Position numbers and translations under genes: made by a program
DNA from: Hemerocallis citrina
Lineage: Eukaryota > Streptophyta > Magnoliopsida > Asparagales > Asphodelaceae
Direction of reading: 5' to 3'
Length of the DNA stretch: 64,000 nucleotides
Assembly: GCA_017893485.1 (NCBI GenBank)
Contig: CM030363.1
Coordinates: forward strand, 86,259,730-86,323,729
Shown here: positions 1 to 11,315 of the stretch, in pieces
Layout of the letters: each line of letters opens with the position of its first letter
Numbering within the stretch: the first letter of the stretch is position 1
Notes under the pieces: generated by a model
What the model saw: only the letters and a program-made list of their open reading frames with translations
What the model was told of the DNA's origin: nothing
Database searches by the model: none

Positions 1-3000
1 CAGGATCTTTTATTTCAAATTCGTACAATTTTACAAGGAGTTTAAAACTTTTTCATACAACACTGTTATTTTACATTAACGCAGCAGAAAAATAAAACAA
101 TTACAACACAATAAAATACAACTTGAATGACAATAACTAAAATCTGACAGCAATCTTTAGCACCAAATCATCTTTTGTGTTCTTTTGCAAATCCCAATCC
201 TGCACTAAAAACTGTGGGCACATCAATTGCTTACAACCGACGTTATATTATAAAACAGCCATCCTCACTATACCGTAATATAATGATTCTTTATACTTTA
301 GCAAACACAAACACAATCTTGAATGCAAAACAAAGTGTGAAGAGTGACTACCGTAAACATGTCAGTGTATGATATGCCTTAGATGCCTAATGCAAACTCA
401 CACTACGATGCACTAATGCATACTTGTTCGGATTCTATGCATGCCATTCTACATAGGTCTGAGGGCAAGCTCTTATCGTACTCCACAATATAGGGTTTAA
501 TCCCTCGCCATGAATTACTACTACGATGACTAATGTATGTTTTAGATATTCTGAAAGTATCTAGTGCCACCCCGATAGTTTTTGAGTATCGTACTCCCAC
601 TTCAAGTGATTTGGACACACTGCCTCACACCAAGTAAATCTGGAGACGAATACCCACACAGCGAGCTATGACCCCGATAATTCTTGAGTATCACACTCCC
701 ACTTCAAGTGATTTTTGACACACTGCCTCACACCCAGTAATTCTATAAGTGAATACCCACACCACGCTGTCACTGGTACCTCATCACACAAATACCCCAC
801 GTGTGTCGCCTCGATCCCAGTAATTTTGGAGTAATACCCCCCACCGCGAGCCTCAACCCCGGTAATTCTGGAGATACCTCCCACTGCGCTATCTAGGCCC
901 CTCATACCAATGTTTGCCCATTCTTCATCACAACTCCCCTTAGTGCCTAACACTAAGTTTTAGTTTGGAAAATTATCACAACCTAGAGCTAGCTCACCCT
1001 ACCAGACTTAAACCAACACAAGAGAAAGTCAGCCCACACTGGCTACTTCTCAAAAAGAGAGTCAATCCACAGTGGTTACTCCTTGGATTTTCATAATAAA
1101 AACTGTCGGTCACTTGGATCTCGCCTAGCCTCTAGATTCCAACAACTATCTCATTGTAGAGATCAACAATAGGTTATATTCAACCTCAACAATATTATTT
1201 CAATTTTCAAAGCAACAATTTTCTTCAACCCTGATGTATTCAACTTCCATAATTTGCTCACTAATAATCTCCAAATCAATTTCCTCATAATTAACTCTTA
1301 AATAGGCAATCAAGAAAATCACTTTCAAAGTCTTTTCAAAACTCATTTTCTTCAAATTAATCCTCATTCAAACATTTATACCGTTTCACATTAATTTATA
1401 TTTCAAACCAAATTCGTTCTCGATTTTCGAACTTCTTTAAAAATCATCCCTAAAATTATTCATTTCTATTTCCACTTTATCTCACTTTTTAAAGAAAAAT
1501 CAATCATTATAATCTTCAATTATATGCATTTTTTCAATTTGAAATCCAACTCCACTCATAAACAAAACATACCATTTTTTATTCTAAAATTTTCTTTTAA
1601 TAATACTCTACTAATTTTCTCCAATTTTAAGAAAATTTCCAATTTATTTTAATCTCCAATTTATTTTAATAATACTCTACTAATATAAAAATCTCCAATT
1701 TATTTTAATAATACTCTACTAATTTTCTCATAATTTTTCCCAAAAAAAAATAACCCAAACCCAAAGAATAAAAAAAAGGTGTTAAATCCGAACGCTTTAC
1801 ACAGCTCGAACCAACGCCAGCAAGGAGCCAGCCCAACGCCCACTGACTAGGCCACATGTGGACCCAGTCTCAAGAGGCACTGCATGTGCTAAATACCTAA
1901 ATCCCCCTTCGTTTAAAATCCAAAATATTTGGAACAACAACAGTGCACACCCCCGCTCGAACCCGCGCCAATAGAGAGGCAACACAATGCCTACCCACTG
2001 AGTCATAGCTCCGATCATAACATGTAAGGGGTTTAAGACATTAAGTAATTGGTCTCAGTCTAGTTCCTTCTTTCAACATACACATTCGACTTCTATCGTT
2101 CATCACATTAGATTAATTCGATTATACCACATATCTTAAATAACCACTGGCCAAATTTTATTAAATAGTAATGCCATAACAATAATTCTACACTATTTAA
2201 AATTTCTAACACATGAAGAATGTCTCAAATACCACATGAATGTGTGAAATATTAATCTACATCACATATAAATATATTTTTTCTCTTTTCCATGACAATT
2301 AATAATATGAGAAATTTTTCTTCAATGAATCAATTAAATTCATACTCAATCAATTTCTCTCACGAATTATTTATAAAAACCTACTCACTCTAAAAATAAT
2401 CACACTATGATATTTCATATGTCAACTTGCACAACTTCTAAATTTTTATTTCGTAAACCTACTACAAATAGCATGCACTTCACCCAAAATTAATGAATTT
2501 CTCCTACCACATGCATCACAATCAATGAGAATAAATTAAACAATTCTACATCTACACTTTAACATTAGAACACCTACACATGCAATCACTCTACAATTTA
2601 GAGAGTATAAAGAAACACCCACCTCTAAGTAGCAATTTTCCTTCCAAAAGCTAAAAGCATGCACACAATTTCTCCACCGAAATCTCAAAAGCCAAGCACA
2701 AATACTCCGAAATCATCCGAACTTTGCCTTTCCCTCTCACTGTGCACACTTAATTTTTTTTATTTTTTTTATTTAGATTATGGGGAAATGAATTAGGCAT
2801 TGGGGTTTATTAATAAAATAACTAGGGTGTTATAACCCACTTCCCCTACTCTCTCTCCACCACCCCAACACTCCAGCGACCAAGTCAGAGCATTCCCAAC
2901 GGCTGTTCATTTTGAGGTGTGCATATTGCACGTGTGCACGTGCATGTGCTTGTGCACACCCCTCCATAATTATTTTTGTTTAATTAAAACATAAGTTATA

Positions 3001-3644
3001 ATGTATTATAAAACTAGTTTAGTTCAATTAAAAATTAGGGCTTCCATGCACAAATAAAAAAAACATAAACACACACTTCAGAAATTTTATTTTGAAAAAA
3101 AGAGAATACACCCAATACGTGCACCGCAGACACGTGCATCGCATGTAAAATATTAAAATATGAAATAAATTTCATCGACGGGTAAATGTTTATAAATAAT
3201 TGAACTACAACATACGAAGGATATATTTCATTAATTTTTATATATTGTACAACGTAATCAATACGTACATAGAAAACACGCGCACCGCACATATAAAAAT
3301 ATTTTAATCAAAATAGGAGAATAATGAATTTCTGTTTACAAAACGAATTCGAACAGGTCATAAAAATAAATAATTGAAACACATCGAAAATATTATACGT
3401 AACGGTAGAATATATATAATTGACACGTGTTTCGATAAAACGTGCAATACACGTGAAAACACAAAGATTGAAAATTAATATTTGAGTTGGCTCAAATAGG
3501 ATTTTGAGAATATGGGAAATGCATATATAGTCAAAATCCAAAATACGTATTGAAGTACGTTACGGATATTACTCGTAACGGTACAAAATACACGTGCGTA
3601 ACATGCGATAGAAAAAATTGTCATAACTCAATTTTGCGGGGTGT
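1..3644 (-). mobile_element. Long LTR (B' copy, chromovirus B family), cut by the window edge
   Basis: Positions 1-2040 run parallel, with many substitutions, to 14508-16500 (the 5' LTR of the B element). The right part (about 2820-3000) parallels 9050-9150, including the GCACGTGTGCACGTG-type run. The copy is therefore one B-type LTR of about 3.7 kb on the minus strand, missing roughly its last 80 bases at the window edge. Its right boundary is where Tat-element C1 coding sequence starts, near 3645. I cannot tell whether it is a solo LTR or one end of an element lying to the left. No target duplication can be tested because the other end is outside. There is no coding capacity; the short frames here are chance. 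Confidence 0.75.
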
Positions 3645-3645
3645 T

Positions 3646-5009
3646 AAACCGAATCTTCGTGCCTCTGCTTTTCGTGATAAGAGGAGTCCGACCATGAGGG
3701 CTTCTTACTCGGCCTCATTCTTGGAGGCAGGAAGTTGAGGCGTAGCAAGTACTGGAGAGTAAACTTGTAGGGACCGAGTAAGATGACTCTAAAGCTCCAT
3801 TCTCTTCAAGGTAGGAGGACTCATCCACATAGACATTCCAAAGTGAGGGGTTGTCTCCTTCCTCGTGGCGATCGGGGATAGTGTTTCCGACAATGAATTT
3901 GGATAAGGCTTGGACCTTGATTGTTTTTTTTGTTGATAAGTGTTATTATGTTAACCAAACTCAATAGACCACTTCATAAGTCTCCCGGACCTTTTCGGCT
4001 TGTGGAGCACTTGCTTAAATAGTTGGTCAGTGAGGACCCAGATAGAGTGCGCTTTGAAGTAGTGGTAGAGTTTTCGGATGATTGTGACTAGTGCATAGGT
4101 CATCTTCTCCATTTTCGAGTATAGAAGCTCAACATCATGGAGTACTTTGCTTACATAGTAGATTGGCTTTTGTACCCTATATTTTTTCCTTACCAAGAAA
4201 ATACAAAGTTCTGATCTGAAGTAGCCAAGTAGAGGTAGGAGACTTAGCCAAACTCAATACAAAGGTCTGATCTTCTCTAGGAGAGGTCTTATACCTCCAC
4301 TTGGCTAGGGCTTGCTAAGGAGTGGGGGATTGATGAGGTGTGCTTTGAGACGTTCGGAGGCTACTTGTTGTTCCCTATTCAAAATTATTTGCTCCTCGGA
4401 GAGATTTAAAGAACATGAGACACTTCTCCACATACTTGGAGAGGAAGCTCTCAATGGCCACGAAGCTTCCTATGAGATTTTGGACTTCTTTGATGGTAGA
4501 TGGGGAGACATGTCAAGTATGCCTCTGATCTTTTCACGGTTGGCTTCGATTATTCTCTGGTTTACCATGAATCCCAAGAACTTCCCCGAGGAGACCCCAA
4601 AGGCACATTTTGAGAGATTCAGTCTCATGTTGTGTCTCTCCAGTACATCAAAGGCTTCTCTGAGATTGAACACATGGTCTTCTTTTATAAGGCTCTTGAC
4701 GAGCATATTATTCACATATACTTCCAAGTTTTAGCCAATTTTCTCCTTGAAGACTTGATTCACCAAGTGTTGGTATGTAGCTCTGGCGTTCTCACTACCA
4801 ATAGAGTTCCTGATCGGTGATGAAGGACGTCCTCGAGATGTCTGGTGAAAACATTCAGACCTGGTTGTATCCCGAGTAGACATCCATAAAGCTTAAGAGC
4901 TTATGACTGGAGGTGATGTCAATTAAGGTGTCTATGCTAGGTAGAGAGGGAAGGGGTCTTTCGGACATGCCATGTTGTGGTTCGTAAAGTCTTTGCAGAT
5001 TCTCCATTT
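3646..5009 (-). pseudogene. Tat element C1 fragment: RT C-terminus, RNase H and start of second RNase H
   Basis: Read on the minus strand, this matches C2 at 42190-43480 in order. At 4470-4727 lies the RT palm (YVNNML, then NMRLNLSKCAFGV and KFLGFMV). At 3951-4196 lies the RNase H segment (KPIYYVSKVL, RYS-like MEKMTYALV, VLTDQ). From about 3920 down to 3646 is the start of the archaeal-type RNase H. The RT active site that is YVDD in C2 reads YVNN here, so both metal-binding Asp residues are lost. A TGA at 4855-4857 interrupts RT at the same codon as in C2. The fragment is cut at 3645 by LTR B' and at 5010 by the A2 insertion. Dead, ancient copy. Confidence 0.85.
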
Positions 5010-5014
5010 GCTGT

Positions 5015-6779
5015 TATAAAACCCAAACCCTGTATCTTTAAACTCATTTTATCCTAATACCCATTAACCCATTTATTCTTAAACCTTATACCCCAATACC
5101 CGTTTACCCAATACTCTATTTACCTAACCCGTTTACCCTATACCCAATTACATTTTATAATAAACCCAAACCCATTTACTACCCTCTGCCCGAAACCCCT
5201 ATTAGCCCTAACCCTATATATCCCCACATATATAAACTCGTTTCCCTATAAAAACTCATCTGCCTATATTTCCCTTTCCCCCTGTTTACAACCCTCGTGC
5301 CGCTTCGTCTTCCTTTCTCCCTCTTCTAAACACATGCACCGTTCACCCTCATCCCCTCTTCCGACTTTCTTCTAATCCCCCTACCTGGCTCCTGTGCTGC
5401 GTCGCATGCCAATCCGCAGCCACCGCCAGGGCCGCCCTCTCCTTCCCCTATGCTCCACGTACCCCTGCACTGCCTTGCTCTTCTCCTCCTCCTCCCCTCG
5501 TCTCTCCCGCTCACCTCCCTGCCTCGCAATGTCCTCCGGACGTCTTCCCCCTGCTCCGCGCCGCCTGCTACACCTGCAGAACCCTAGTGCACCCTCCGGC
5601 TCATCTTCCTCTCTGTCGTGTTATCTTCTCGGCAATGCAGCCACCCACCTATGGTCACCGCCCTTGCCGTCACTATCCTCGTCGTGCCGCCTCGCAACTC
5701 CCAGTCGCAACATCCCACAGAGCAACATCCCCCGTGTTGTGCACCTTCTGACAACAGCCCCCGCCCTCTCCTCCCAACACCGACAGCGCCCTCCGTTGGC
5801 ATCCCTATAGTGCTCTGCCTGTTCGCCGTGCCGCCCGCCTACATTGCTAAGCCAGAGCAAGCTTTTGGCTATTTTTTTGGAGTGTTAATCATGGTTTTGA
5901 TCATGTTGGATGTGGGCCGTCCGTTTGATTTCATCTGGATCATCATGATCATGTCCTCTTGGTTTTGATTCTGGCCGTCCGTTGGATCTTGATCATCATG
6001 CTTGATTGGATGTGGGCTGTCGATATCCTCTTGATCATTCGATTAGATCCTAGCCATCCGATCTTTTCTTGATCGTCACGATCATGATGATCATCAATTT
6101 CCTTTGATCGCAGCCGTTCAATCGATCAATCTTGATCTTCATCATTATCTTCATCATCAGGGAGATTTGGCCGTTCGATCTAATCCGATCATCTTGATCT
6201 CGATCTTCGATCTCAGCCGTCCGATTGTGTTCGTGATCTTGTTCGTGTTTGCTTTGATCGTGATTGGTTTGTGCCCAGGAATTCATTCCCGTTATTCTTG
6301 CTTTTGTGTCGTTTCCATCTTCGTCTCTCAGGCAAGTAACTTGTATTAAATTTCTTTTCAAATACAAGTACTAAATACCGCTTGTAGTGTAGTTGGGTTC
6401 TAGAGACAATTTATGTGTGAATTCTCTTGTTGATATTGTCTCTATAGTGATGATTTGACCATAGTTGCCTCACGACATACATGACATGATATAACCTAGG
6501 ATTGACCATATCTTGTTGCATATATGCGTGTTATTCATATGATATCTTGTGCTCATTCGTGTTATGCGTGATAGACTCGTTGTGGATATGTGAAATACCC
6601 TATATCATATTGCTTGGACATCTAGTATACTCTATTTCGTGTTTGGTTGTGTTTTGGATGAGTTCAATGTGAACTAGTGGATTTTGTGCACATGAGATAT
6701 TTCAGTTTTGCTGGCTTTTCAGTTTTGACCAGTATTTTAGACCCTATTAAGGTCAGTATTTGAAAATATTTTGTGAAAC
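5015..6779 (+). mobile_element. A2 LTR, first part (promoter half)
   Basis: It begins with a run of ACCC-rich repeats (the complement of the TAGGGTTTTGGG-rich stretch at 20070-20280 in A1), then a TATA region, then a GC-rich segment (5281-5860). Next comes a tract of GATCATGATC-like words (5880-6260), followed by the block near 6280-6350 conserved in all A-family LTRs. The long GC-rich frames at 5394-5968 on both strands show no recognisable domain and are not shared with the other A copies, so I do not call them genes. It ends at 6779, where 5S rDNA sequence starts abruptly. Confidence 0.7.
5229..5236 (+). promoter_or_regulatory. TATA box of the A2 LTR
   Basis: TATATAAA lies about 225 bases into the LTR, just before the GC-rich transcribed leader. 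A1 (minus strand, about 20060-20068) and A4 (minus strand, 63402-63409) have TATA motifs at the equivalent place, which supports a real core promoter. Confidence 0.55.
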
Positions 6780-6859
6780 AGAACTCCGAAGTTAAGCGAG
6801 CTTGGGGGAGAGTAGTACTAGGATGGGTGACCTCTTGGGAAGTCTTCGTGTTGTACACC
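6778..6859 (+). pseudogene. 5S rRNA, 5'-truncated copy
   Basis: It starts at the CAGAACTCCGAAGTTAAG region (about residue 40 of plant 5S rRNA) and runs to the 3' end. The A box and C box (AGGATGGGTGACCTCTTGGG) of the internal RNA polymerase III promoter are recognisable. The first third of the gene is missing, replaced by A2 LTR sequence. Not functional. Confidence 0.9.
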
Positions 6860-7108
6860 TATCTTTTTGCCTACGAGAACATGAAAAGTGTGCAAAATAT
6901 TACGACAGTGTGAATATCTTATTATTGTCAATTTTAAATTTTAATTAATTTATTTATTTATTTCAGAATTTGTTTATTTTCAGCGTAAAAATATGGTGTT
7001 TCGGCATCCGGAATTATGTTTTGCCGGGAAAGAGCGGGGTCCACGGGAAGGCGGTCTTTGTGGTGTCCAGACCATATGTTTAAGAGATATTTCGATGCAC
7101 TACCTGAT

Positions 7109-7227
7109 GAGTACGATTATACCAGCTCTAAAGCACCGGATCACATCAGAACTCCGAAGTTAAGCAAGCTTGGGCGAGAGTAGTACTAGGATGGGTGACC
7201 TCTTGGGAAGTCCTCGTGTTGCACCCA
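7109..7227 (+). rRNA. 5S ribosomal RNA-like copy, full length
   Basis: This 119-base stretch aligns end to end with the canonical plant 5S rRNA as I remember it (start G(A/G)GTRCGATYATACCAGC, end CTCGTGTTGCACCC). I count roughly a dozen differences. The internal promoter C box is intact except for CCTCTTGGG in place of the usual CCTCCTGGG, and the A box region AAGTTAAGCAAGCTTGGG is slightly altered. A short T run follows in the spacer. The upstream GATATTTCGATGCACTACC is a plausible TATA-like/-12 arrangement. The substitutions and its position inside a transposon suggest a dispersed, probably silent copy, though transcription cannot be excluded. Confidence 0.85.
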
Positions 7228-7495
7228 AATCTTTTGCCTGCGAGAACATTACAAGTGTGCAAAATATTACGACATTGTGAATATCTTATTAGTTGCAATT
7301 TTAAATTTTAATTTATTTATTTACTTATTTTTATTTTTAATTATTTATTTATTTTAGAATTTTTAATTTTCAGCGAAAAAAGGTGTTTTGACATCCGGAA
7401 ATATGTTTTGCTGGAAAAGAGCGGGGTCCGCGGGGAGGCGGTCTTTGTGGTGTCCAGAATATGTGTTTAACAGATATTTCGATGCACTACCTTAC

Positions 7496-7614
7496 GGGTA
7501 TGATCATACCAGCTCTAAAGCACTGGATCCCATCAGAACTCCGAAGTTAAGTGAGCTTGGGCAAGAGTAGTACTAGGATGGCTGACCTCTTAGGAAATCC
7601 TCGTGTTGTACCCC
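7496..7614 (+). rRNA. 5S ribosomal RNA-like copy, full length, degenerate
   Basis: Same length as the preceding copy, starting GGGTATGATCATACCAGC. It carries more changes in the promoter elements: the C box reads AGGATGGCTGACCTCTTAGG and the A box AGTTAAGTGAGCTTGGGC. These hit positions normally strongly conserved, so this copy is likely inactive. Confidence 0.85.
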
Positions 7615-7841
7615 TATCTTTTTGCCAGCGAGAACATGACAAGTGTGCAAAATATTACGAAATTGTGAATATCTTATTAGTGTCAATTTTAAATTTTAAT
7701 TTATTTATTTACTTGTTTTTATTTATTTATTTATTTTAGAATTTGTTTATTTTCAGCATTAAAATACGGTGTTTCGGCATCCGAAATTATGTTTTTCCGG
7801 GATCCGAAATATTTTGCAAGAGAAATCAAAATTTGATTGTG

Positions 7842-8252
7842 TAGCATCAGAATATAAGGTATCATAATTTTCCAATATAAATAGTTTGGTCAACGAAAAT
7901 TAGAAAACGTCAAGATGTAGTAGTTTTGTAAATATGGAATTGTAAACGCTGCAGTACGAGAACAGCAATATCTCACAAACCATAAATCAAAATCCAAATC
8001 CGCCAAAAGGGTAATAAAATAGATACAGTCGGCTAACTTTCATATTCAGAAATATTTTACAAACAGCAAGTAGAATTAGATCGAAAATCAGGTTCAGTAG
8101 ATCCCACGACCACAGAAACCCCCAAAGCCACGTGGCAGCGCCTAGCGCAAAGTTGCAACCAGAGCCCAAGACCATTCCTGATCATATAGCGATTACATTC
8201 TTTATAACCCCGCTCTCTTTTTTCCCTTACATTTTAACTTCTTCATTAAAAT
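7842..8252. repeat. Left arm of a ~430-bp inverted repeat (chimeric A/B sequence)
   Basis: Positions 7842-8095 are A-family LTR sequence on the minus strand; 8096 onward is B-family LTR. The whole stretch reappears inverted at about 21342-21775, by eye at about 92% identity, including the same A/B junction (GACCACAGAAACCC next to the A segment). The 40 bases at 7801-7841 between the 5S spacer and this arm match nothing I recognise. Confidence 0.8.
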
Positions 8253-9439
8253 TGATTTCTATCATTTGTCTCAAATTTATCTGTTCATAAAACACATCTT
8301 TAAAATTCCAGCAACGATTTCATATTGATTTTATTTACAATAGGGTGATTCTATACACAACAAACGTAGATAGCAATTTTTTGGGAACTTTCATACACAT
8401 GTGCCTTTATAAATTACCACTACTACTCTACTAGCATGAATATATTTTTTCTTTTAAACATTATTTGAAATGATGGAGAAAGTCTCTCCATAAAATTATA
8501 ATTTACTTCAATCAAAGCACAACTTAAACCCCCTTCACATACGCTTACAATTTACCTACAAAACCCAATCATAGTATACTACAATTTGCATGACAATCAT
8601 ATAAAATATTCCAATAAAAATTGTAGTTTGACTACACAGTAATTCTACATTGTAAGTTTCCATTAACATGTATTTCTTCACATTTATCAATTACTCAATT
8701 TCTAGATGTTAATACAATATGCATCACACGAAGGTAATAGAAGTTAAATAACTCATGCTACATCTACAACTCTAACATGAATTTTCTTAGCATGCATTCT
8801 ATACACAATTAGAAAGCAAGATGAGACACTCACCTATTAGAAGAATATCCTAATAGCAAGCCCCTTCAAAAAAGCCCTAAAAAAATCCCCCAAAGGCCAA
8901 GCAATTCACCACCGAAAATCAACAGCAAGCCAACCCGAAGCACTGCCTGATTCTTTTGGTTTGATTAATTTTTGTGTGTGTTAAATATCTTAGATGAGGG
9001 GTATTTATAGGGTTAATTATAGGTAGTATGAATAACTAATTACCCACTAATAATCCCACTACCCCACTACTCTCTCTCCACCTCTCCATGAGCAGCCAGC
9101 CATCTTTGGAGTGTGCGCATTGCACGTGTGCACGTGTGCACGTGCTATGTGTACACATCAAATATTTTAATTATTTGTTTTTATTGAATTAAAAATGTGT
9201 GTGTGGGTATTATACATGACAAGTGTGTAGGAAAATGTCTAATTAAATGTTGAATTTAACCATGGGCTTTAAAGTAGATTTTAGGCCTATGGATTTTATT
9301 AAAATAAATAACACAATTGTAACAAATAAAATGAGAGAAAAAATTGTGCATAACTCTTAGAAAATTTTTGGGACTAAAATACATAAAATTTTACATGCAA
9401 AAATATTAAAAATGAATTTTATTTTTTCTGGATGTTACA
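8096..9439 (-). mobile_element. 3' LTR of chromovirus B, truncated
   Basis: The LTR begins (element sense) at 9439 with TGTAACATCC, directly after the polypurine tract. It runs left to 8096, where it joins A-family sequence. Compared with the B 5' LTR (14429 onward) it lacks about 1.8 kb of the LTR end. Positions 8400-8990 match 20741-21330 closely, and 8100-8400 match 16310-16600. The GTGTGCACGTGTGCACGTGC region at about 9110-9145 is shared with LTR B'. Confidence 0.8.
9002..9009 (-). promoter_or_regulatory. TATA box in B-family LTR
   Basis: TATAAATA on the minus strand, about 430 bases into the LTR, at the usual U3/R position for Ty3/gypsy LTRs. Lower coordinates in the LTR would be transcribed leader. 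Confidence 0.5.
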
Positions 9440-9452
9440 ACACTCCCTCCTT
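9440..9452 (-). promoter_or_regulatory. Polypurine tract of chromovirus B
   Basis: On the minus strand AAGGAGGGAGTGT immediately precedes the LTR start TGTAACATCC. This is the standard primer site for plus-strand DNA synthesis and it fixes the B element's orientation and LTR boundary. Confidence 0.85.
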
Positions 9453-9525
9453 AGAATATTTCCGTCCTCAGAACTATGCTTAACGAGTGAGAAAATAAAA
9501 GAAAAAGAAAGTTTACAAGGTTTAG

Positions 9526-10720
9526 TCAAAAAAGCTCAAGATGATCTCTCAACATCCTCTCCTCAGATTCCCAGATAGCTTCCTCAACCAGTTGATTCCT
9601 CCACACAACCTTGACCATGGGTATAGTTTTGTTCCTCAAAACTTTCTCTCGTCGGTCCACAATCTCCACAGGGTGCTCCTTGTAGCTCAGATCCAACTGC
9701 AGACCCTCTAGCACTTCCAGTAGATGATGACTCGGGTCAGGAATGTAACCTCGGAGCATAGACACGTGAAAGACATTGTGTACTTGGGCTAGCTCTTCTG
9801 GTAATTCCAACTGATAGTCTGTCTTCCCAATCCTCTTCAATATCTTGTAGGAACCTATGTATCTCGGGGCTAACTTTCCTCCTCTCCCAAACCGAATCAC
9901 ACCCTTGATTGGAGATACTTTCTGGAAAACATAGTCACCTTCTTCGAACTCCAGATTTCTTCTCCGGCTGTCAGCATAACACTTCTATCTGCTCTCTGTG
10001 TCAACCAGCCTCTTCCTGATCAGCTCAATCTTCTCTGAATTCTGTAGCACTATTTCCGGCCCATACATTTACCTTTCCCCCACTTCATACCAGCACACCG
10101 GTGTTCTACACTTCCTCCCATACAAGGCTTCATATGGTGCTATACCGATGCTAGTCTGAAAGTTGTTGTTGTAAGTAAATTCCACCTGAGCTAAGTGCCT
10201 CTCCCAACTGCCTCTAAATCCATTACACAACATCTCAACATATCTTCCCACACTCGATTGGCTCTCTTAGTCTGACCATCAGTTTGAGGATGAAAGGTAG
10301 TATTGAAGTTAGTCTTGGTCCCCAAGGCTGCCTGAAAACTTCTCCAGAAGTGCGATGTGAATCATGCATCTCGATCTGACACAATTGATAAAGGAATTCC
10401 ATGCAATCTCACGATCTTCCCGATATACAATTCTGCCAACTTTTCCATTGACCAAGTGATCTTCACTGCCAAAAAGTGAGCAGATTTGGTGAGTCGATCC
10501 ACTATCACCCAAATCGCATCATTCTCTTTTGGGCTCCTGGGTAGCCCTGTGATGAAGTCCATGCCGATGTTATCACATTTTCACTCCGGAATAGGTAACG
10601 GCTGTTATCACATTTTCTCTGCCTTGATTTGCTGACAGGTTGCACACCTTGCTACAAACTCTGCTACATCTGCTTCATCCCTGACCACCAGAAATACTGC
10701 TTGATATCCTTGTACATCTT
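9526..10720 (-). pseudogene. Chromovirus B integrase with C-terminal chromodomain (broken)
   Basis: The catalytic core is visible at 10562-10362 ([30 protein letters not shown], first Asp present). SIVSDRD, with the second Asp, follows. The Glu motif reads DGQTKRANR, so the catalytic Glu is Lys. The frame at 9900-9526 ends the protein with HNVFHVSMLRGYIPD and a chromodomain-like tail (VEIVDRREKVLRNK, VKVVWRNQLVEEAIWESEE). That tail places it among the chromoviruses, most like Tekay/Del. The HHCC zinc-binding start is scrambled, with a duplicated TGTTATCACATTTTC near 10567 and 10602. Stops and frameshifts make it inactive. Just 73 bases separate its stop from the polypurine tract. Confidence 0.85.
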
Positions 10721-10810
10721 TGTACTCCCTGGATGCACCGATAAAAGAGTGGTATGTGTCTCCTATAGAATGCTTACCCTCACTTCTGTTTGATCAGGTA
10801 CACATAACCT

Positions 10811-11315
10811 TTACCCAAACCACAGTACTTCGCCATTCACTTGGAATTCTACCAATTTGCCTGCGCCGACCTGTTCTTTCATCTTCAGGATCTCTGGATC
10901 GGACTTCTGACTGTCAATAATCTGCTCTCTCAGTGTGGGGTGAAGTCTCAACTGTGCTAAAGAAGCTCCCAGTCCTTGCAACATAACTTCAATTCCAACT
11001 CGATCGAGCTCCTCTGCTAGTTCCTCCTGAGTCGTTCTCAAACAAGACAAGCTACTCTTCCGACTGAGCGCATCTGCTACCACATTTGCTTTGCCTGGAT
11101 GATACTTTATCTCAGGATGGATTTCTTCCAGTATTTCTAACCACCTCCTCTGCCTCAGGTTTAGATCCCTCTGCTGGTAAATATACTTCAGGCTCTTGTA
11201 ATCCATGTACATATTGACCTTCTCTCCGTACACAGTGCCTCCACAGCTTCAAAGCAAAGATAATTGCTGTTAACTCCAGATCATGGGTTGGGTAATTTTT
11301 CTCATGAGGTCTCAA
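10811..11315 (-). pseudogene. Chromovirus B RNase H and connection region
   Basis: The RNase H start lies at the end of the RT frame (YDVYSDASHRGLGCVLMQ). It continues in a shifted frame at 11315-11112 ([21 protein letters not shown]) and at 11233-10811 ([26 protein letters not shown], then YHPGKANVVADALSRK). These are the usual Ty3/gypsy RNase H landmarks. There is a frameshift at about 11230. The segment joins RT to integrase in a normal pol order. Confidence 0.85.

Larger units (their letters stand above)
6778..7800 (+). repeat. Captured fragment of a tandem 5S rDNA array (about 2.7 units)
   Basis: Three 5S coding copies are spaced 368 and 387 bases apart (same internal base at 6781, 7149 and 7536). 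They are separated by nearly identical AT-rich spacers, each containing a TTTTTGCC stretch after the gene, then TTAAATTTTAATTTATTT, then a GGCATCCGGAAT block and GATATTTCGATGCACTACC just before the next gene. Tandem order with true intergenic spacers means a piece of a 5S array, not a 5S-bearing TRIM element. It starts inside a gene copy exactly where the A2 LTR stops and ends about 190 bases into the third spacer. Confidence 0.92.

Noticed and set aside
5394..5968. GC-rich overlapping frames on both strands as a possible host gene
   Set aside because: They lie in the leader of the A2 LTR. Equivalent places in A1, A3 and A4 hold unrelated GC-rich sequence and no shared protein.
6778..7800. 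Cassandra-type TRIM element carrying 5S sequence in its LTR
   Set aside because: The 5S copies are in tandem with full intergenic spacers and no LTR, PBS or PPT pattern around each copy.
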